Source: Bacillus wiedmannii
Lineage (GTDB): Bacteria > Bacillota > Bacilli > Bacillales > Bacillaceae_G
NCBI RefSeq assembly: GCF_001583695.1
Contig: NZ_LOBC01000010.1
Location: forward strand, 62,001 to 126,000
Reading direction: 5' to 3'
Length of the DNA stretch: 64,000 nt
Shown here: piece by piece, positions 9,152 through 18,997 of the stretch
Position numbering within the stretch: the first letter of the stretch is position 1
Layout of the letters: each line of letters starts with the position of its first letter
Translations under genes and position numbers: made by a program
The notes under the pieces: model-generated
Databases searched by the model: none
Told to the model about the DNA's origin: nothing
What the model saw: only the letters and a program-made list of their open reading frames with translations

Positions 9152-9344
9152 TTTATTTTTATCTCCTTATTCTTATCTCATGTATAACATCACATGAAAG
9201 ACCTATTAATTTTAACGCTGCTTTTTTCCCCACAGTCACTATAGGTCCATTGAATATAGCATATTAATAAGCCTATATCTAATTTAAAGATTGGCTGAAT
9301 ATCTATTCTAAATATTAACCAGTACGTTTAGAGAAAATATAAAA

Positions 9345-9373
9345 AAGCCAATACTTCCGTGTAGTATTAGCTT
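9345..9373 (-). terminator. Terminator of the DUF421 gene
   Basis: Arms AAGCCAATACT / AGTATTAGCTT (one mismatch) directly after the stop of the 9387-9884 gene. On the minus strand they are followed by TTTTTTATATTTTC. Confidence 0.75.
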
Positions 9374-9386
9374 ATCTAAAGAGAAA

Positions 9387-9884
9387 TTATTTTTTTATTT
9401 TTTGCTGACCTAATATTTTTTCTAACATTTCTAAAGTTATCGGTTGAGCTTTCTCTATTAATTGATAACCAATACGCCCATTCGGTTCGGCCGTAACTTG
9501 CTGTAAACTCATTAAATCATGAATTCCTTTTTCTCTTAATTGCATATATAGTTGTTGTTCCGACATTTTTGCCTTCAGCAAATTCTCTTTTACAATTTCT
9601 CCGTTTTCAACAATTACAATGCTACTGCCATTTAGAAATCGCTCCACCTTCTTTGATTTCAATTCAAAAAAATGAATGATAAGAAGTATGCTTGCAAATA
9701 TTACAGCTGCAAATATAGATGGGACTACTTTCCTACTTAATACAGGCTCTACAATAATACGTCCAATTGAAACTACTATAATTATTTCAGCTCTCGTCAT
9801 TTGGCTAACAGAATTACTACCTGTCATTTTTAATGCAATCATTCCAGTAAGAATTAAAATAATACTTTCCCAAATTATATTCAT
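9387..9884 (-). CDS. DUF421 (YetF-type) membrane protein
   Basis: 165 residues. Three N-terminal membrane segments (about 5-22, 32-48, 54-72) and a cytoplasmic DUF421 domain containing NGEIVKENLLKAKMSEQQL and LREKGIHDL. This is the common architecture of YetF/YkjA/YrbG-type Bacillus proteins. The molecular role is poorly defined; several members are spore- or stress-related. Transcribed alone, with its own terminator. Confidence 0.85.
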   Translation of the reverse strand: MNIIWESIILILTGMIALKMTGSNSVSQMTRAEIIIVVSIGRIIVEPVLSRKVVPSIFAAVIFASILLIIHFFELKSKKVERFLNGSSIVIVENGEIVKENLLKAKMSEQQLYMQLREKGIHDLMSLQQVTAEPNGRIGYQLIEKAQPITLEMLEKILGQQKIKK

Positions 9885-10095
9885 AATTGCCCAATCCTTT
9901 AATGGTGAATGTTACTAGCATTCCCATTTCATATAGCATTCTAAATGCATTTTAATTAAACTTTTTTGTAAAAATCAAACTTACATATACTGAAAAATAA
10001 TCTATTTTGATCAATCTTTTTTCAATAAGGGTTTGATGATCCATCTTCCATTGTCAAAAAAATAAAAAGCACCCACATGGATGCATAGATTAAAC

Positions 10096-10248
10096 TTATT
10101 CATTATTACTCTCTCCACTTTTATCATCAACTGATTTGGAGTCTAACATGCTGCCTATATCAGGCGGTAAAGCTACTGGTTGATTATCTTCATTAAACCA
10201 TTGTTTCTTAAATTTACTCAATTCTTCATTTTTCTTATTTCCATCCAT
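10096..10248 (-). CDS. Small hydrophilic protein (50 residues)
   Basis: ATG at 10248 is preceded by AAGGCGGGG at about five bases. The protein starts MDGNKKNEELSKFKKQWF, has a proline patch VALPPDIGSM and ends in an acidic, serine-rich tail KSGESNNE. No membrane segment, no Cys. It looks like one of the many short Bacillus sporulation/stress proteins, but I recognise no family. Confidence 0.55.
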   Translation of the reverse strand: MDGNKKNEELSKFKKQWFNEDNQPVALPPDIGSMLDSKSVDDKSGESNNE

Positions 10249-10465
10249 ATTACCCCGCCTTTTATGTACATGATATTAAACACTTTACTTAATATGTACA
10301 TTGAGAAAGATAATATACAATTTGTACATAATGAAAGAGCAACAACCCTTCTCTGTTTACGCAACCCGTTGTACCCAATAAAAATCCCCGTACATGCTAC
10401 TCCTCATTTTGTTATCATATTAGTGACGAAATATATGTGAGCTACGTGACAAGTACGTGGTCATT

Positions 10466-11392
10466 TTATTCATATGAGACAAATACTTTTAAAGGAGTAA
10501 TTATCCGCTCACTTAATTCCTCAAAACATTTTTCAAGAGCATTATAGTGAATTTCATGTTGAAAAATCTCTTCTATCCATGGCGTCTGTTCTATTTGATT
10601 AAAAAACCAATCTGCATGTTTTTGATAATCATATCCGTCACTTGAACCAATGATTTGCAATTCTTTTCGATAAAAGTCAGCGGTTAATGTTAGGTCTTCT
10701 ATATTACCATCAGAAAGAATACATATTTCTCCATTACTATTAATAGCCTTTTGTAATGTGTGAAACCCACTATTTGTAGCAGAACATTCGAAACCGTAAT
10801 TATATGTTTCTATTATTTGTTCTTCTGATTCATATATGTTTTTCGCACCAAATTTCTTTGCAAAATCTCTTCTATTTTTATTAGGTTCAACAACATCTAC
10901 ATGCTTAACACCTACATAGTATTTTAAAAAATAACAAGCGAGTAAACCAATAACTCCCATTCCAGTTATAAGTACTTTTTCATCCTGTCGCAGATTTAGT
11001 TTTAATACTCCTTTAGCAGCATCACACGAAAGAATAGATAATAAAGCAACTTTAGGTGTTATATAACTAGGCACTCGAATTACTTTATCCCCCTTAACTA
11101 TTCCTATCGTTTCATGTCCATAAAAAGAAACTACTCTATCACCTACGTTTAAATTTGTTACTTTATTACCAACTTGAATAACTTCCCCATAACTTTTATA
11201 ACCAGTTTTTCTTGGATAGATAGGATTTGTATCTGTAACATCCGATTCTTTATACTGTGGTAACTCTGCTCCAATACTTATTGCACCTGCAATTGTTTTA
11301 ACGATAATTTCATCATCCTGTATAGACTTAATTTCGCGCGTTTCCCACTTAAGCCGTTTTGGTCCCTTTAAAACTAATTTATTTTGTTCCAT
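10466..11392 (-). CDS. MDR-superfamily alcohol dehydrogenase-like protein
   Basis: 308 residues. An N-terminal GroES-like fold is followed by a Rossmann domain with ITGMGVIGLLACY (about 140-152, GxGxxG) and an acidic residue in VDVVEPN for NAD(P). The usual zinc ligands of medium-chain dehydrogenases are absent: the GHE motif region reads TGYKSYGEVIQVG. It resembles the zinc-independent, BchC-like/threonine dehydrogenase-like branch. The substrate is unknown. Monocistronic, facing a small gene on the other strand across a 111-base gap. Confidence 0.8.
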   Translation of the reverse strand: MEQNKLVLKGPKRLKWETREIKSIQDDEIIVKTIAGAISIGAELPQYKESDVTDTNPIYPRKTGYKSYGEVIQVGNKVTNLNVGDRVVSFYGHETIGIVKGDKVIRVPSYITPKVALLSILSCDAAKGVLKLNLRQDEKVLITGMGVIGLLACYFLKYYVGVKHVDVVEPNKNRRDFAKKFGAKNIYESEEQIIETYNYGFECSATNSGFHTLQKAINSNGEICILSDGNIEDLTLTADFYRKELQIIGSSDGYDYQKHADWFFNQIEQTPWIEEIFQHEIHYNALEKCFEELSERIITPLKVFVSYE

Positions 11393-11503
11393 TTATAACC
11401 CTCACATTTTATAAAAATATATTCTCACAAAATTTCAAACAATGTATAATAGATTCAACTAAAATTTAAGCTATAACGTTGGCTAGCACCCAACAGTGAT
11501 AAT

Positions 11504-11746
11504 ATGATAATTGAATTTGATGGATATAGAATAAATGAGTATGTTATTGGCCTTACTTGTTCTCTTGACGAGTTAACACTAATGTATTTAAATGTCAAAA
11601 ACAAACAGATATCTAATGAGGACCTTCTAAACTTATTTTGTGTACGTTATCATTATGAAAAAATTCCAAAGTTACTACAAGATAACTTCATGAGCGATGT
11701 CGTCATTGATTTAGATACAGGCTATATTTATATCCCTAATAAATAA
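11504..11746 (+). CDS. Small hypothetical protein
   Basis: 80 residues with balanced, protein-like composition (MIIEFDGYRINEYVIG, ending DTGYIYIPNK) and no membrane segment. The ribosome binding site is weak (AGTGATA), which lowers confidence. No family recognised. Confidence 0.45.
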   Translation: MIIEFDGYRINEYVIGLTCSLDELTLMYLNVKNKQISNEDLLNLFCVRYHYEKIPKLLQDNFMSDVVIDLDTGYIYIPNK

Positions 11747-11773
11747 CAGTAAACTAGATTGATTGAATAGAAA

Positions 11774-11986
11774 TTACGATTCAGCTAAGAATTTAATAAA
11801 ATAAGTAATTGTCCAAATTACTGTCGCAAATTGAGTGACAAAATACATTGTCCATTCAAAACCAGTCAATTTTCTCTCTTGTCTTACCTTTTTTAAATAT
11901 CTGTAAAATATAAATGTACATAAAAACATTAGTAACAACGATAATTGTTGTAAATCATCGACTAAACGTACTGCCATAGACTCCAT
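11774..11986 (-). CDS. Small two-segment membrane protein
   Basis: About 70 residues. I place the start at the ATG at 11986 behind AGGAGGGTG; a second ATG nine bases on is possible. Two hydrophobic segments (SLLLMFLCTFIFY and FVTQFATVIWTITYFIKFL) flank a basic loop KKVRQERK. No family recognised; the size and topology are holin-like, but nothing in the context supports a lysis role. Confidence 0.5.
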   Translation of the reverse strand: MESMAVRLVDDLQQLSLLLMFLCTFIFYRYLKKVRQERKLTGFEWTMYFVTQFATVIWTITYFIKFLAES

Positions 11987-12077
11987 CACCCTCCTATTCA
12001 AAATAAATGCTACACTTTAAGGTTATTATTTATTGGTAGTTTATTTCCATTTAAATTACTTATGTCCTAAATAAAAA

Positions 12078-12100
12078 GAGCACTCAGCTATTGAGTGCTC
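12078..12100 (-). terminator. Terminator
   Basis: GAGCACTCA / TGAGTGCTC hairpin with A-rich and T-rich flanks on both sides. It lies just past the 3' end of the 12155-12502 gene and could also stop opposite-strand transcription. Confidence 0.7.
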
Positions 12101-12154
12101 TAAAAAAATATTAATTTTAAACTTATTCCTTGAAATGATTTCATGTAATTTCTC

Positions 12155-12502
12155 TTACCTTTTATAACTCAGTTCTATCACTTCCGGTATATGCTTGCTA
12201 TCATATTTCCTCGTATAGATTTCACCATCTGGAGTAACAAATTGTAATACAACCTCACCACAAACACCATGTGGTATTTCAAATTCACCTTGTGCATTTG
12301 AAATGCTGCGTTCCTTACTTTCAATAGAATCTTCATAAATTTTCACATTAGATATAGGTTCGTTATTTTGATCTACGATAATACCTCTTGAATACTTACC
12401 AACCGCAATGCATTGATCATCTTTTTTATAATATTTAGTCACAACGATAGTTCCAATTATTATAGCGATACACACAAACAAGAGAATTATTTTGCGTCTC
12501 AC
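12155..12502 (-). CDS. Membrane-anchored protein with carboxypeptidase-regulatory-like domain
   Basis: 115 residues. N-terminal anchor (about 4-22, IILLFVCIAIIIGTIVV), then a small beta-sandwich with the CarboxypepD_reg pattern: GIIVDQNNEPISNVKIYE, followed by SISNAQGEFEIP. Such domains are extracytoplasmic Ig-like modules. A pair of Cys (QCIAVG, HGVCGE) may form a disulfide. The ATG follows AGGAGG. It ends 20 bases from the MocR gene stop and may be co-transcribed with it. Confidence 0.65.
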   Translation of the reverse strand: MRRKIILLFVCIAIIIGTIVVTKYYKKDDQCIAVGKYSRGIIVDQNNEPISNVKIYEDSIESKERSISNAQGEFEIPHGVCGEVVLQFVTPDGEIYTRKYDSKHIPEVIELSYKR

Positions 12503-12522
12503 AACAAACCTCCTAATTCAAA

Positions 12523-13893
12523 TTATTCTTTTCTAAACTGAAAATTCAACTGGCCTGATTGTTTGATTTCCTCAATTACTTTACGAATACCTTCTTCAAT
12601 TTTATCTTCTTTTACATTCGATACGTTTAACTTTAGCAACTTTTCTTTATGAAAATCATTTAAATAATTTCTATCAACTGAATCGATACTTATTTGATTT
12701 TCTCTTAATGTTTTTATGAAAGTTTCTATAGCTATGTTTTTTTGTATTTCTAAACAAGTGTGTATTCCCAATGTGTTTTGTCTATTATATGCAAATAATG
12801 ATGGATTTTCATTTTGCACTTTTTTTAATGTTTCCGCTAATTTTATTGATCTATTATAGTAGGAAGATTTAATTTTATTTTTATGACGTTCAAACATACC
12901 ACTCTTTATATAAATTTCTAAAGCCGCCTGAGAAATCATCGGACTATCAATATCTAATATCTTTTTATATGTATGGAAATCATTTGCGATGGATGGCGGA
13001 ATGACCGCAACTCCAACCCGTAAACCTGGAAAAATAATCTTAGAGTAACTTTTCAAATATATTACATGATTACAATTATCCAAGTTATATAACGGATCTG
13101 TTTTTGAATCTGTTTCTAAATCTGCTAAATAATCATCTTCCACTATAAATACATTATATTTCTTAGCCAATAACACGATCTTTTCTTTCTCGTCTTTTGA
13201 ATAAGAAGTTCCAAGCGGATGATGATATCTTGGTATTGTATAAAAGAATTTTATTTTATCTGTTCGAAAAATACGTTCCAATTCATTTAAGTCAATACCT
13301 TCATTTGTACGTTTAATACCGATTACAGGAATTTTATTTATTTCTAGATACTCAATATATAGATGATATGTTGGCTGTTCAATTAATATCGTTTCATTCT
13401 CATTTGGAAATGGTATAGAAGTTAGTATAGCTAGCGCTTGTTGTACACCTGACGTTATAAAAATATTTTCTTCTTTAGTGAAGACTTGATAATTTGCTAG
13501 TTGTTTTTGAATGACCGGAATTAAAGACGGTAAACCTTTCGGCGTTCCATATACGAACAAGTCATTTTTATATGTATCAATGGCTTTATTAATACAATGT
13601 TGAAAATCTAAATATGGAAAAACATCTGGATCTGGTGCTGAAGAGGCAAAGTCAATTATCTCGTTACTTTCAATGGTACTCCCTGATTTTTTAACAACGT
13701 AGTATCCACTCTGAGGCACGGAATAAATAATATGACGCTTTTCTAATTCGTGAAGTGCACGTATAACTGTTGCCTTATTACATTTATATTGCATAACGAG
13801 TGACCGTATAGACGGTAATTTCTTTCCTTCTTTTATCTCTCCATATTGAATCATATTTTCTAAATCATTTAAAACATGTAAATACTTATACAT
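12523..13893 (-). CDS. MocR-type regulator (GntR HTH fused to PLP aminotransferase domain)
   Basis: 456 residues from the ATG at 13893, which has AGAGGTG in front; the longer frame to 13944 has no such site and would cover a palindrome. N-terminal GntR winged helix (KLPSIRSLVMQYKCNKATV), linker, then fold-type I aminotransferase with the PLP lysine in LKSYSKIIFPGLRVG near residue 282. MocR proteins sense PLP or amino compounds and usually control a divergent gene. Here the divergent unit is an EamA exporter plus an M3 peptidase, suggesting control of amino acid or peptide metabolite export. Confidence 0.88.
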   Translation of the reverse strand: MYKYLHVLNDLENMIQYGEIKEGKKLPSIRSLVMQYKCNKATVIRALHELEKRHIIYSVPQSGYYVVKKSGSTIESNEIIDFASSAPDPDVFPYLDFQHCINKAIDTYKNDLFVYGTPKGLPSLIPVIQKQLANYQVFTKEENIFITSGVQQALAILTSIPFPNENETILIEQPTYHLYIEYLEINKIPVIGIKRTNEGIDLNELERIFRTDKIKFFYTIPRYHHPLGTSYSKDEKEKIVLLAKKYNVFIVEDDYLADLETDSKTDPLYNLDNCNHVIYLKSYSKIIFPGLRVGVAVIPPSIANDFHTYKKILDIDSPMISQAALEIYIKSGMFERHKNKIKSSYYNRSIKLAETLKKVQNENPSLFAYNRQNTLGIHTCLEIQKNIAIETFIKTLRENQISIDSVDRNYLNDFHKEKLLKLNVSNVKEDKIEEGIRKVIEEIKQSGQLNFQFRKE

Positions 13894-13916
13894 TATGACA
13901 CCTCTTACGCTTATTT

Positions 13917-13993
13917 TGTACCGGTACAGTTTGTATTTATTCACATTGTAGCACTAGATCAGAAAGATTAATATGTACGTATACTGGCCAGTA
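13917..13993. promoter_or_regulatory. Two perfect palindromes between mocR-type gene and exporter
   Basis: TGTACCGGTACA at 13917-13928 and TACTGGCCAGTA at 13982-13993 are each perfect 12-base palindromes, in the only intergenic space between the divergent genes. They are candidates for the MocR operator and the exporter promoter region. Confidence 0.5.
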
Positions 13994-14020
13994 AAAAATC
14001 AGTTACTATGAGGTGAAATT

Positions 14021-14959
14021 ATGAAACTTACAACAAAGGCATATTTATCAGCTTTACTCTATTCATTTATTATTGGATTTTCCTTTTTATTCGTGAAACT
14101 AACACTAACCATTACAAGCCCTCTTGATACTCTGGCTCATCGTTTTACAGTTGCTTTCATAGCAGCAAATATTCCGATTATTTTTGGATTCGTAAAGTTA
14201 AATATATCATTAAAAAACATACTTTCTCTTTTACCAATTGCGTTTTTTTATCCAGCACTTTTTTTTGCTTTTCAAGCTTTTGGCTTAGTGTATACAAGTT
14301 CCTCTGAGGCGGGAATTATACAAGCGGCAATTCCTATATTTACGATGATGTTAGCTTCCTATTTTTTAAAAGAGTATACAAATACATGGCAAAAAATATC
14401 TGTACTCATTTCTGTCATCGGTGTCATTTATATATTTATCATGAATGGTATAGGGACTCATGAAACTAGTTTCATAGGTGTTATTCTTATTTTGCTATCG
14501 GCATTATCATCTGCTTTCTATAATGTGTTAGCTCGAAAAATGACGAAGGAATTCAAACTAATGGATTTAACTTACACTATGACAGTAATCGGCTTTATTA
14601 GCTTTAATTTAATCGCAATCGCCAGCCATATAAGTAAAGGTACAATAACGGTATATTTTAAACCTTTTACGAATGGAACATTTCTTATCTCTATTTTATA
14701 TTTAGGGTTACTATCGTCCTTGCTGACGGCATTGCTATTAAACTATTCCTTATCTTATATTGAAGCAACTAAAATAAGTGTTTTCAGCAACTTATCTACA
14801 CTTATTACAATTATCGCGGGTGTTGTATTCTTACATGAACAAATCGCATACTATCACATCATCGGAACAATTTTGATTGTTCTTGGAGTAGTGGGCACAA
14901 ACTTCTTAGGAAAAAAAGGGATTGTAGTAAAGAAGAAGAATACTTCCTTAAGAAAATAA
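14021..14959 (+). CDS. EamA-family (DMT) transporter
   Basis: 312 residues with ten predicted membrane helices in two EamA repeats, starting LSALLYSFIIGFSFLFVKL and second repeat around FIGVILILLSALSSAFYNVL. The basic C-terminal tail (KKGIVVKKKNTSLRK) is cytoplasmic. DMT proteins export amino acids or other small metabolites. Start has GAGGTG. It is divergent from the MocR regulator and 17 bases upstream of the oligopeptidase gene, so likely in one transcript with it. Confidence 0.88.
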   Translation: MKLTTKAYLSALLYSFIIGFSFLFVKLTLTITSPLDTLAHRFTVAFIAANIPIIFGFVKLNISLKNILSLLPIAFFYPALFFAFQAFGLVYTSSSEAGIIQAAIPIFTMMLASYFLKEYTNTWQKISVLISVIGVIYIFIMNGIGTHETSFIGVILILLSALSSAFYNVLARKMTKEFKLMDLTYTMTVIGFISFNLIAIASHISKGTITVYFKPFTNGTFLISILYLGLLSSLLTALLLNYSLSYIEATKISVFSNLSTLITIIAGVVFLHEQIAYYHIIGTILIVLGVVGTNFLGKKGIVVKKKNTSLRK

Positions 14960-14976
14960 AAAGTGAGGGATATATA

Positions 14977-16668
14977 TTGCAACGTGTAAATACGATTGAT
15001 ATTAGTAACGTTCTAGAATTAGAAAATGCTCTTTCTACTTTATTAAATGAAGCGATTTCTTCAAAACTAGAGCTTGAAAACTGGTTAAAAAAACAATCTA
15101 CAGTCATTTGGGAAATTGAAGAACAATTAACATCGCACTATATCGCCTTTCAATGTAGTACAGATAATAAAAAAATAAAAGATACTTTTGAATATGATCA
15201 ACAATATGTACGACCTCTTTTGAAACGTTATCAAAATTCATTTGATAATAAATATTTAGAGTCCCCTTTTCGAATGGAACTTGATCCAAAAACGTATAGC
15301 TTACTAGATAAAAAAATAAAGAATGCGCAAACATTATTTTGTGAAAAGAACATTGATTTAGAAATAAGCGAAGACAAATTAGTAACCGAGTACTTCGAAA
15401 TTACAGGTGGTTTAACTGCGCTATGGGACGGTGAAGAAAAGACAATTACTGAACTACAGTCTTACTTACAAGATCCGGATCGTGATATACGAAAAAAAGC
15501 AAAAACGCTCATTTCTGAAACATTCTTATCTGTTGAAGATACATTACAACATATATTAAATGAATTAATCGCAATCCGTCACCAAAAGGCCAAAAACATT
15601 CAATTAGATAATTATCGTGATTATATGTTTAAAAAACATGAACGTTTTGATTATACGCCTGATGATTGCTATGAGCTTGCTGAATCTATTCGTAAATACG
15701 TAGTACCACTTATCGATAAAATATTTAATGAGAAAACATCTGAACTTCAAGTAGATAGTCTTCGTCCATGGGATCTAAAAGCAACCGCTCCAAATCAAAA
15801 AGCCTTAAAACCTATCGAAGACGCGAGTGAATTAATCGAAAAAAGTTCTCATATTTTACACAAGCTAGATCCTAAATTTTCAACATTACTGGACCGGATG
15901 CATAAAAATAATTGCTTAGATTTAGAAAGTCGTAAAGGAAAAGGTCCAGGAGGATTTTGCGAATATTTACCTGCATCTCAATTATCTTTCATTTTCATGA
16001 ATCTCAATCATACACATTATGATGTTACTACTTTCCTCCATGAAATGGGCCATAGTATTCATAATGCGTGTATGAAGCAGTTAGAACTTCAAAAATATTT
16101 AGAAATCCCTTCAGAATCAGCAGAACTCGCTAGCATGACAATGGAATTATTTTCGATGGAGTATTGGGATACTTTTTATGGGAATAGAGAAAAATTTATA
16201 AAAGCAAAATTAGATTTCTTTAAAGATATTGTTAAGTATTTACCACCAATGCTTATCGTTGATCAATTCCAGCATTGGATGTATGAAAATCCTAATCATA
16301 CTGCTAAGGAAAGAAACGAAAAATATTTAGAATTACATAACACTTACCAATCGAGCGTCGTAAATATTGAAGGGTATGAAAATTGGATCGCAACTGGTTG
16401 GTTACCTGTATTACACATATTCGAAATACCGTTCTATTACATCGAATATGCTATCGCACAACTTGGTGCATTGCAAATGTATAAACAATATAAAGAAAAT
16501 CCTAAACAAGCACTAGAAAATTATAAAAAAGCTTTATCATTAGGTAGCTCTAAATCTTTAACTGAAGTATATGAAGCAGCCGGTATTCGTTTTGATTTTT
16601 CTGGAGAAACGATTAAAGAACTCATGTTATTTGTAGAGGACGAATTAGAGTCCCTTGAACAATTGTAA
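14977..16668 (+). CDS. M3-family oligoendopeptidase (PepF-like)
   Basis: 563 residues. Zinc motif HEMGHS around residue 355 with the third ligand Glu in the following SAELASMTMELFS helix. The N-terminal half is the helical M3 lid. TTG start, preceded by GTGAGG. No signal peptide, so a cytosolic enzyme degrading short peptides. Second gene after the EamA transporter; together with MocR the unit suggests peptide or amino acid turnover and export. The 3' end overlaps a hairpin shared with the converging gene. Confidence 0.9.
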   Translation: MQRVNTIDISNVLELENALSTLLNEAISSKLELENWLKKQSTVIWEIEEQLTSHYIAFQCSTDNKKIKDTFEYDQQYVRPLLKRYQNSFDNKYLESPFRMELDPKTYSLLDKKIKNAQTLFCEKNIDLEISEDKLVTEYFEITGGLTALWDGEEKTITELQSYLQDPDRDIRKKAKTLISETFLSVEDTLQHILNELIAIRHQKAKNIQLDNYRDYMFKKHERFDYTPDDCYELAESIRKYVVPLIDKIFNEKTSELQVDSLRPWDLKATAPNQKALKPIEDASELIEKSSHILHKLDPKFSTLLDRMHKNNCLDLESRKGKGPGGFCEYLPASQLSFIFMNLNHTHYDVTTFLHEMGHSIHNACMKQLELQKYLEIPSESAELASMTMELFSMEYWDTFYGNREKFIKAKLDFFKDIVKYLPPMLIVDQFQHWMYENPNHTAKERNEKYLELHNTYQSSVVNIEGYENWIATGWLPVLHIFEIPFYYIEYAIAQLGALQMYKQYKENPKQALENYKKALSLGSSKSLTEVYEAAGIRFDFSGETIKELMLFVEDELESLEQL

Positions 16669-16709
16669 GAAGAAAGCTGTTCCTATATTTTAGGTTCAGC
16701 TTTCTTCTT
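16667..16709. terminator. Bidirectional terminator
   Basis: Perfect 13-base arms AAGAAGAAAGCTG / CAGCTTTCTTCTT. They overlap the last codons of the oligopeptidase gene and of the converging AraC-type gene, with a T-rich flank on the plus strand. Confidence 0.8.
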
Positions 16710-17772
16710 TATTTTATTTATCAATTCTATGTACTGAGAATCACCGTATCCGATTGTTGGAAAAAGTTGAAACAATTTTGTTAATAATTCTTGAGTTGAT
16801 AAATCTTTATTTTTGGAGATGAATTTCACTACGATATTATCTTCTTTTAACATATTTAAATATAATTCTATAGCTTGATACAATACAGGTGGTAACTTTT
16901 GAGACGTTTTTTTGTGATTTACTAACACATCATTATATACAGAAGAATAATTTCCTAATTCCAGTTCAAGTTGACTTACTTTAAATTCATCTTCTCTGAA
17001 ACTATTTAAGTATACTTTCCCTTCATAACAAGACTGTTCCAGATATGAAAGTACGGTGAGTAGATTCATTTGACAAAACATATCTTCACCAAACCATAAA
17101 ACAATGCATTTATAATTTTTCGTAAAAAGGTTTTCTAAAGGGTCTATAACCTTTTTTGTATAACATTCTATTGAACTGTTATGACCTTCTGCTCTTGTTT
17201 TAATAAACTCTTCATTAAAAACTTGTGTAGTAGCCAGGTTCACACACATTGCCTCATTAAATGGTGCATATTCAGAATCACCCATTAGCTTTTCATTTTT
17301 AAATTCTTCATACATCATTTGACCATTTAATATGTTTAGTACATCTTTATCAAACAGCTCTCTTTTTGCATTTCGTAACTGCTCAACCTCTAATTTTCTA
17401 GAAACGTTCATTTTAAACTCCCCCTCTATTTTTAGTTTAATAAATGACTGAACAGGCATTTTGTTAAGTTGGAATTCTCTTGGATTCATTCCAAAAAACA
17501 TTTTTGAAAGCCCTACTATAAGCCTCTTGCGAAGAATAATCATAATCCAATGCAATATCTATTATCTTTCTATCATTCGTCAACTCCCCCGTAGATAAAT
17601 ACAATCTTCTCAAAAGAATATAACGTCTAATACTAATGCCTGTTACTTGGTGAAATCTAAAAGAACAGTAATACGGAGAATAACCCATATAACACGATAA
17701 TTCATTTAATGAAAATTCTTCTTTTAAATTGCTCTCAATCCAATCAATCATCTTCTGTATATGTTCATTCAT
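16683..17772 (-). pseudogene. AraC-family regulator with C-terminal effector-like domain, frameshifted in a homopolymer
   Basis: From 17772 the first frame gives an N-terminal AraC double HTH (MNEHIQKMIDWIESNL… YSSQEAYSRAFKNVF). It then leaves frame at a run of six A (17493-17498 on the plus strand). The second frame resumes exactly with GMNPREFQLNKMPVQS, the expected end of an AraC domain, and continues about 240 residues to 16683. Removing one base from the run restores a single protein of about 362 residues. The C-terminal part (MNVSRKLEVEQL…) is of unknown function and resembles DUF1835-like domains. The gene may be inactive, phase-variable or rescued by slippage; a sequencing error is also possible. 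Confidence 0.75.
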
Positions 17773-17961
17773 TTACTCCCCCCTTATTAAGCATTATAAA
17801 AGATGTTCATTACTTTCTTTTGATACTTCTTGTGTTTTATAACATGGGCCATTCATTACATCGCTTCATTTTAAAGGATATCAAAAATAAAACACGAATG
17901 TTGTAAATTAAGAGTCTTTTAGTTCTCAAGTAAAAAATTAAAGTTTGGAAAGGATGTTACA

Positions 17962-18909
17962 ATGAACGAGCTAGAAAAAGAAATACTTCAATTAATAAAT
18001 GGACAATATTCGTTAAATTTTATTAACATTAAACCAATAACGAATGAAATGTATCAATGTCTTACAGAACTAGGTACATACTTCATTAGAATTACAAACT
18101 ACAAAACATATGAAGAACAGTTAGAAGAAGTTACATATACGAACTTTTTATATGAAAATGGTTTAGCAGTTCCTCCAATCATACATTCTCTTAATGGGAA
18201 TTTAGTAGAAAAGTTAACATTAGACAAAGAGATTTTTGCTGTATTATATAAAGCTACGCCTGGCATACATTTACCAAGGTACGAATGGAATTCTAATATA
18301 TTTAGAAAGCTTGGTAAACAAATTGGAAAATTACATAGTATTTCTAAAAGTTTTGAACAGACTAAACCGGTTAAACATATAAACGATTGGTATGAAAATG
18401 AAGAGTATAATTTTCTTAAGTATATCCCTAAAGAAGAAACTACTATAAGAGAAATTGCATCTGACGTTTTAACTTCTATAAAAAAGCTACAAAAATCCAC
18501 TTCAAATTACGGCTTAATTCACGGTGATTTATGGTTAGAAAACATTTTAGTTGAAAACAATTCAAACTTAACAATGATTGATTTTCAAGACTGTGAAAAA
18601 CATTTTTACATATTTGATTTAGCAGTTCCTATTTATAGTGCGATAGAATATTCATTTGCTGGAAATGGGAATATCGTTGACTATGAGCATTCTATTACAA
18701 ATGCACTATTTGAAGGATATCAAGAAGAAAATGAACTCCCAAAAGAGATGATAGACAAGTTTCCATTGTTTATAAAATTAAAGGAGATTTTTGAATATAG
18801 CTTAATGCATATGTATTGGGATAAAGAAGAATTAACTGAGGAACAAGTACGAATAATGAACCTTTATAGGATGAAGATCGAAAATAAATATACCTATATC
18901 AATGTTTAA
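17962..18909 (+). CDS. APH/ChoK-type phosphotransferase
   Basis: 315 residues with the aminoglycoside/choline kinase-like fold. The catalytic loop is LIHGDLWLENIL near residue 186 and the metal-binding motif MIDFQD is about 20 residues on. N-terminal lobe has a nucleotide-binding beta sheet. The substrate could be homoserine, an amino sugar or a small alcohol; no resistance phenotype should be assumed. AAAGGATG precedes the ATG. Monocistronic with a strong terminator. Confidence 0.8.
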   Translation: MNELEKEILQLINGQYSLNFINIKPITNEMYQCLTELGTYFIRITNYKTYEEQLEEVTYTNFLYENGLAVPPIIHSLNGNLVEKLTLDKEIFAVLYKATPGIHLPRYEWNSNIFRKLGKQIGKLHSISKSFEQTKPVKHINDWYENEEYNFLKYIPKEETTIREIASDVLTSIKKLQKSTSNYGLIHGDLWLENILVENNSNLTMIDFQDCEKHFYIFDLAVPIYSAIEYSFAGNGNIVDYEHSITNALFEGYQEENELPKEMIDKFPLFIKLKEIFEYSLMHMYWDKEELTEEQVRIMNLYRMKIENKYTYINV

Positions 18910-18957
18910 AAATGCTATTGTTTAACTACAAGGAAACTTTAGTTAAACAATAGCATT
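18910..18957. terminator. Strong bidirectional terminator
   Basis: Eighteen-base nearly perfect arms (AATGCTATTGTTTAACTA / TAGTTAAACAATAGCATT) lie between two converging phosphotransferase genes. Confidence 0.85.
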
Positions 18958-18997
18958 TATTTATTAATTATCTACTAAACAACCTTTGTTTTATTAC

